From IMG/VR virus record IMGVR_UViG_3300044824_000040, positions 1-46,814 of that record: DNA of 46,814 nt. One strand, given 5' to 3'. The notes under the pieces were generated by a model that searched no databases, was not told the origin of the DNA, and saw nothing but the letters and a program-made list of their open reading frames with translations. Below are positions 45,241-46,814 of this stretch, piece by piece; position 1 is the stretch's first letter; each line of letters opens with the position of its first letter. The position numbers and the translations under genes are program-made. The DNA comes from a virus.

Positions 45241-46814
45241 TCAAAGTGAAACTCTCTGCTGCATCGGCACGACATTCTCGGCTTTCGGCAGAACAGTACC
45301 GGAGATCGCCTCGTGCGCCGTGTTGATCTCTACGCACCACACCTGCCCTCCGGGGATGTCGGTGCCGGCTCCTAGCGTCGCCTGCATGCGCTTTCGCGTC
45401 ACGATGCCCTGCGCCTCCAGTGCCCGCAGCATCTCCTGGTAGCCAAGCTCGCGCTTGACCAGCCACTCGCGCAGTGCCGTCGACGCAATCAGGCAACGGC
45501 TGTTGTTGACCTCAAAGCGCATCGAGAGCCGATGCCCGCGGAACTCCTGCAGCGGGCGCTGCTTGTGACCGGGGACGTAGGCGGTAGTCATAATCAGCGC
45601 GTCGTGGATATTGTCGTTTAAGAACTCAGCCAGTGCGGGCATGGCCCACTCGCGGACGTGCTGTGTATCACGCGCCCCCATCGCCTCAAAGAGCCAAGCC
45701 ATGATGCGCTCGACGGAGAACTCGACAAGCCCAAGCTGCTTGACGATCACGCCGGCAACGGCAATGGCTGCAAGCGTACGAACCCAAAAGCGGTGTTCTG
45801 ACCTGAATCCCGTCCGGTCCCAGGTCTGCTGCGTGACCTGCTGCAGTGTCGCTTTCGTCCAAGCGAGATTGCCCGGCTGCACTAGCCATTCGAGGAACGC
45901 CTTTCCTGCATGACCTGAGTTGTTGCGCAACCCCTTGCGCAGCCGGTCGCCCTGCTCGTAGCCCTTGGGGATATCAAGTGAGAACTCCATGATGCGGTAG
46001 GCTGGCGCCTCGGGGTTGTTTTGCACCGACAGCGCGTCGACAAGCGAGGAGTTGGCGGCCGAGATCAGAATGGTCTGCCACGTCGAGGCCGTATGGTGGA
46101 TGGCGCCAGCGCGGGTCGCGCGCATCTTGTCGCGACCGTTGGTGAAGTTGACGACGAACTGGCGGATGGCCTCGGGGTCGCGCAGCGTTATTTCGTCGTA
46201 GACGACGGGGAGGTTGCCGAGCGCGCCGAGCGTGAGCGCTTTTGAGACTTTCGTGTCTTCGTTGGTGAGCCCGAGCCCTTCTCGTCGTCCCCATACGGAA
46301 GCCGCACCAATAAGCGCCGTAGATTTTCCTGTGCCAGACTCACGGGTGACAAGATGGATAATCGCTCCTCCCTCGTCACGCTCTTGGAATCGCATAAGAG
46401 GCGCTGCAAAACTTGCGAGTAGCGCGACAGACTGAGGCTCACATCCTGCAGCAAATAGCGCGTTGACAGCCTGTTTCCATCCTTCAAGATCGCCTCCCTT
46501 GCATGGTCCTACCCAATCTTCCTTGCAGCGCACCTGCAGCTCGTCGTTGCCCATGACGCGCGTCACACCAGCGGGGCCATAGAGATCGAGCCCGTAGAGA
46601 AAGGCCGTGTCGTTATCCTTCCAGCCGAACTGGTCGTAGCGCATGGTCAGTTTGTTGGCTCCGTAGAATAGGTCGATGGCGCCTCGCAGATAACGTATGA
46701 AATGTTGCTGCTCGTGTATATTAGCACCGCGATCTGCGAGCTCTGCAGTTGAGGCCGAGCCGAATATATTTTTGGCTGACAGGTTAATTTCCATCCACCC
46801 ACGCTCGGGAAGAC
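45241..46814 (-). CDS. PrimPol-helicase, C-terminal part (SF3/DUF927-like ATPase)
   Basis: Residues 413-936 of the PrimPol-helicase; the N-terminal part is at 1-1364. This half is a DUF927-like hexameric helicase ATPase. Walker A is RESGTGKST (Lys577), Walker B is VVYDEIT (Asp619-Glu620), and sensor Asn lies in SAANSS. The arginine-finger region is near YRIMEF and a winged-helix-like C-terminus follows. A primase fused to a helicase can unwind and prime the phage origin without host DnaB/DnaG, which fits with the phage polymerase in the same operon. The Met at 46794 is internal, not the start. It is followed after 9 bases by the small gene at 44998-45231. Confidence 0.92.
   Translation of the reverse strand, partial: LPERGWMEINLSAKNIFGSASTAELADRGANIHEQQHFIRYLRGAIDLFYGANKLTMRYDQFGWKDNDTAFLYGLDLYGPAGVTRVMGNDELQVRCKEDWVGPCKGGDLEGWKQAVNALFAAGCEPQSVALLASFAAPLMRFQERDEGGAIIHLVTRESGTGKSTALIGAASVWGRREGLGLTNEDTKVSKALTLGALGNLPVVYDEITLRDPEAIRQFVVNFTNGRDKMRATRAGAIHHTASTWQTILISAANSSLVDALSVQNNPEAPAYRIMEFSLDIPKGYEQGDRLRKGLRNNSGHAGKAFLEWLVQPGNLAWTKATLQQVTQQTWDRTGFRSEHRFWVRTLAAIAVAGVIVKQLGLVEFSVERIMAWLFEAMGARDTQHVREWAMPALAEFLNDNIHDALIMTTAYVPGHKQRPLQEFRGHRLSMRFEVNNSRCLIASTALREWLVKRELGYQEMLRALEAQGIVTRKRMQATLGAGTDIPGGQVWCVEINTAHEAISGTVLPKAENVVPMQQRVSL
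46688..46814. repeat. Terminal overlap, copy 2 (circular closure)
   Basis: Exact second copy of bases 1-127. Removing it gives a 46687-bp circle, which could be a circularly permuted headful-packaged genome or one whose true ends were lost in assembly. Confidence 0.95.

Noticed and set aside
1-46814. tRNA or rRNA genes, CRISPR array, integrase, phage RNA polymerase
   Set aside because: No recognisable cloverleaf sequence ending CCA in a non-coding gap, no spaced repeats, no tyrosine or serine recombinase motifs and no single-subunit RNA polymerase motifs were seen; a dedicated search was not possible.

Overview
The window is a complete, circular, double-stranded DNA phage genome from an assembly. 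Bases 1-127 are repeated exactly at 46688-46814, so the unique length is 46687 bp and the contig closes on itself. The cut falls inside a real gene, a 936-residue primase-polymerase/helicase on the minus strand. Its two halves are at 1-1364 and 45241-46814, so it is easily missed when the window is read as linear.

The virion genes suggest a short-tailed (podovirus-like) phage: a P22-like portal, an N4 gp56-type major capsid protein, a scaffold, an adaptor, ejection-type proteins, and no tape measure or sheath. An alphaproteobacterial host is likely. The phage carries a GcrA homologue, a cell-cycle regulator restricted to that class, and several promoter-like sites have a GCTA-type -10 element as in Caulobacter and rhizobia. 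I see no integrase, RNA polymerase, tRNA or CRISPR array, so the lifestyle cannot be decided beyond probably lytic.

Left half (11.1 kb down to 1, then across the junction to 44.8 kb, all minus strand): the early, DNA-metabolism operon of about 25 genes, mostly coupled by ATGA, GTGA or TGATG overlaps. It encodes two HNH endonucleases, an HTH protein, a family A DNA polymerase, a PD-(D/E)XK (Cas4/RecB-like) nuclease, a VRR-NUC nuclease, an SNF2-type helicase, a possible Zn-binding ssDNA-handling protein, the PrimPol-helicase and many small unknowns. The 552-bp divergent control region (11101-11652) holds a pair of 17-bp operator-like dyads and a repeated TAGTACCCTAT motif.

Right part (11.65-44.83 kb, plus strand): a secreted NlpC/CHAP-like protein, GcrA, a KTSC protein, large terminase, three large secreted appendage or depolymerase-like proteins, portal, lysis genes (endolysin, holin and small membrane proteins), scaffold, capsid, head and tail genes, a collar-domain fibre, a GNAT protein, three ejection-type proteins, a PurD-like ATP-grasp ligase and a last unknown gene. 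Two further HNH genes sit antisense, tail-to-tail, at the ends of the capsid and ATP-grasp genes.

Most unusual: many late proteins begin with a Sec-type signal peptide and are cysteine-rich; one adaptor gene is fused in frame to a signal-peptide-like segment and a fibre protein; a glycosidase has two near-identical 79-residue repeats between its putative catalytic glutamates; and an ATP-grasp ligase is preceded by two very small genes.
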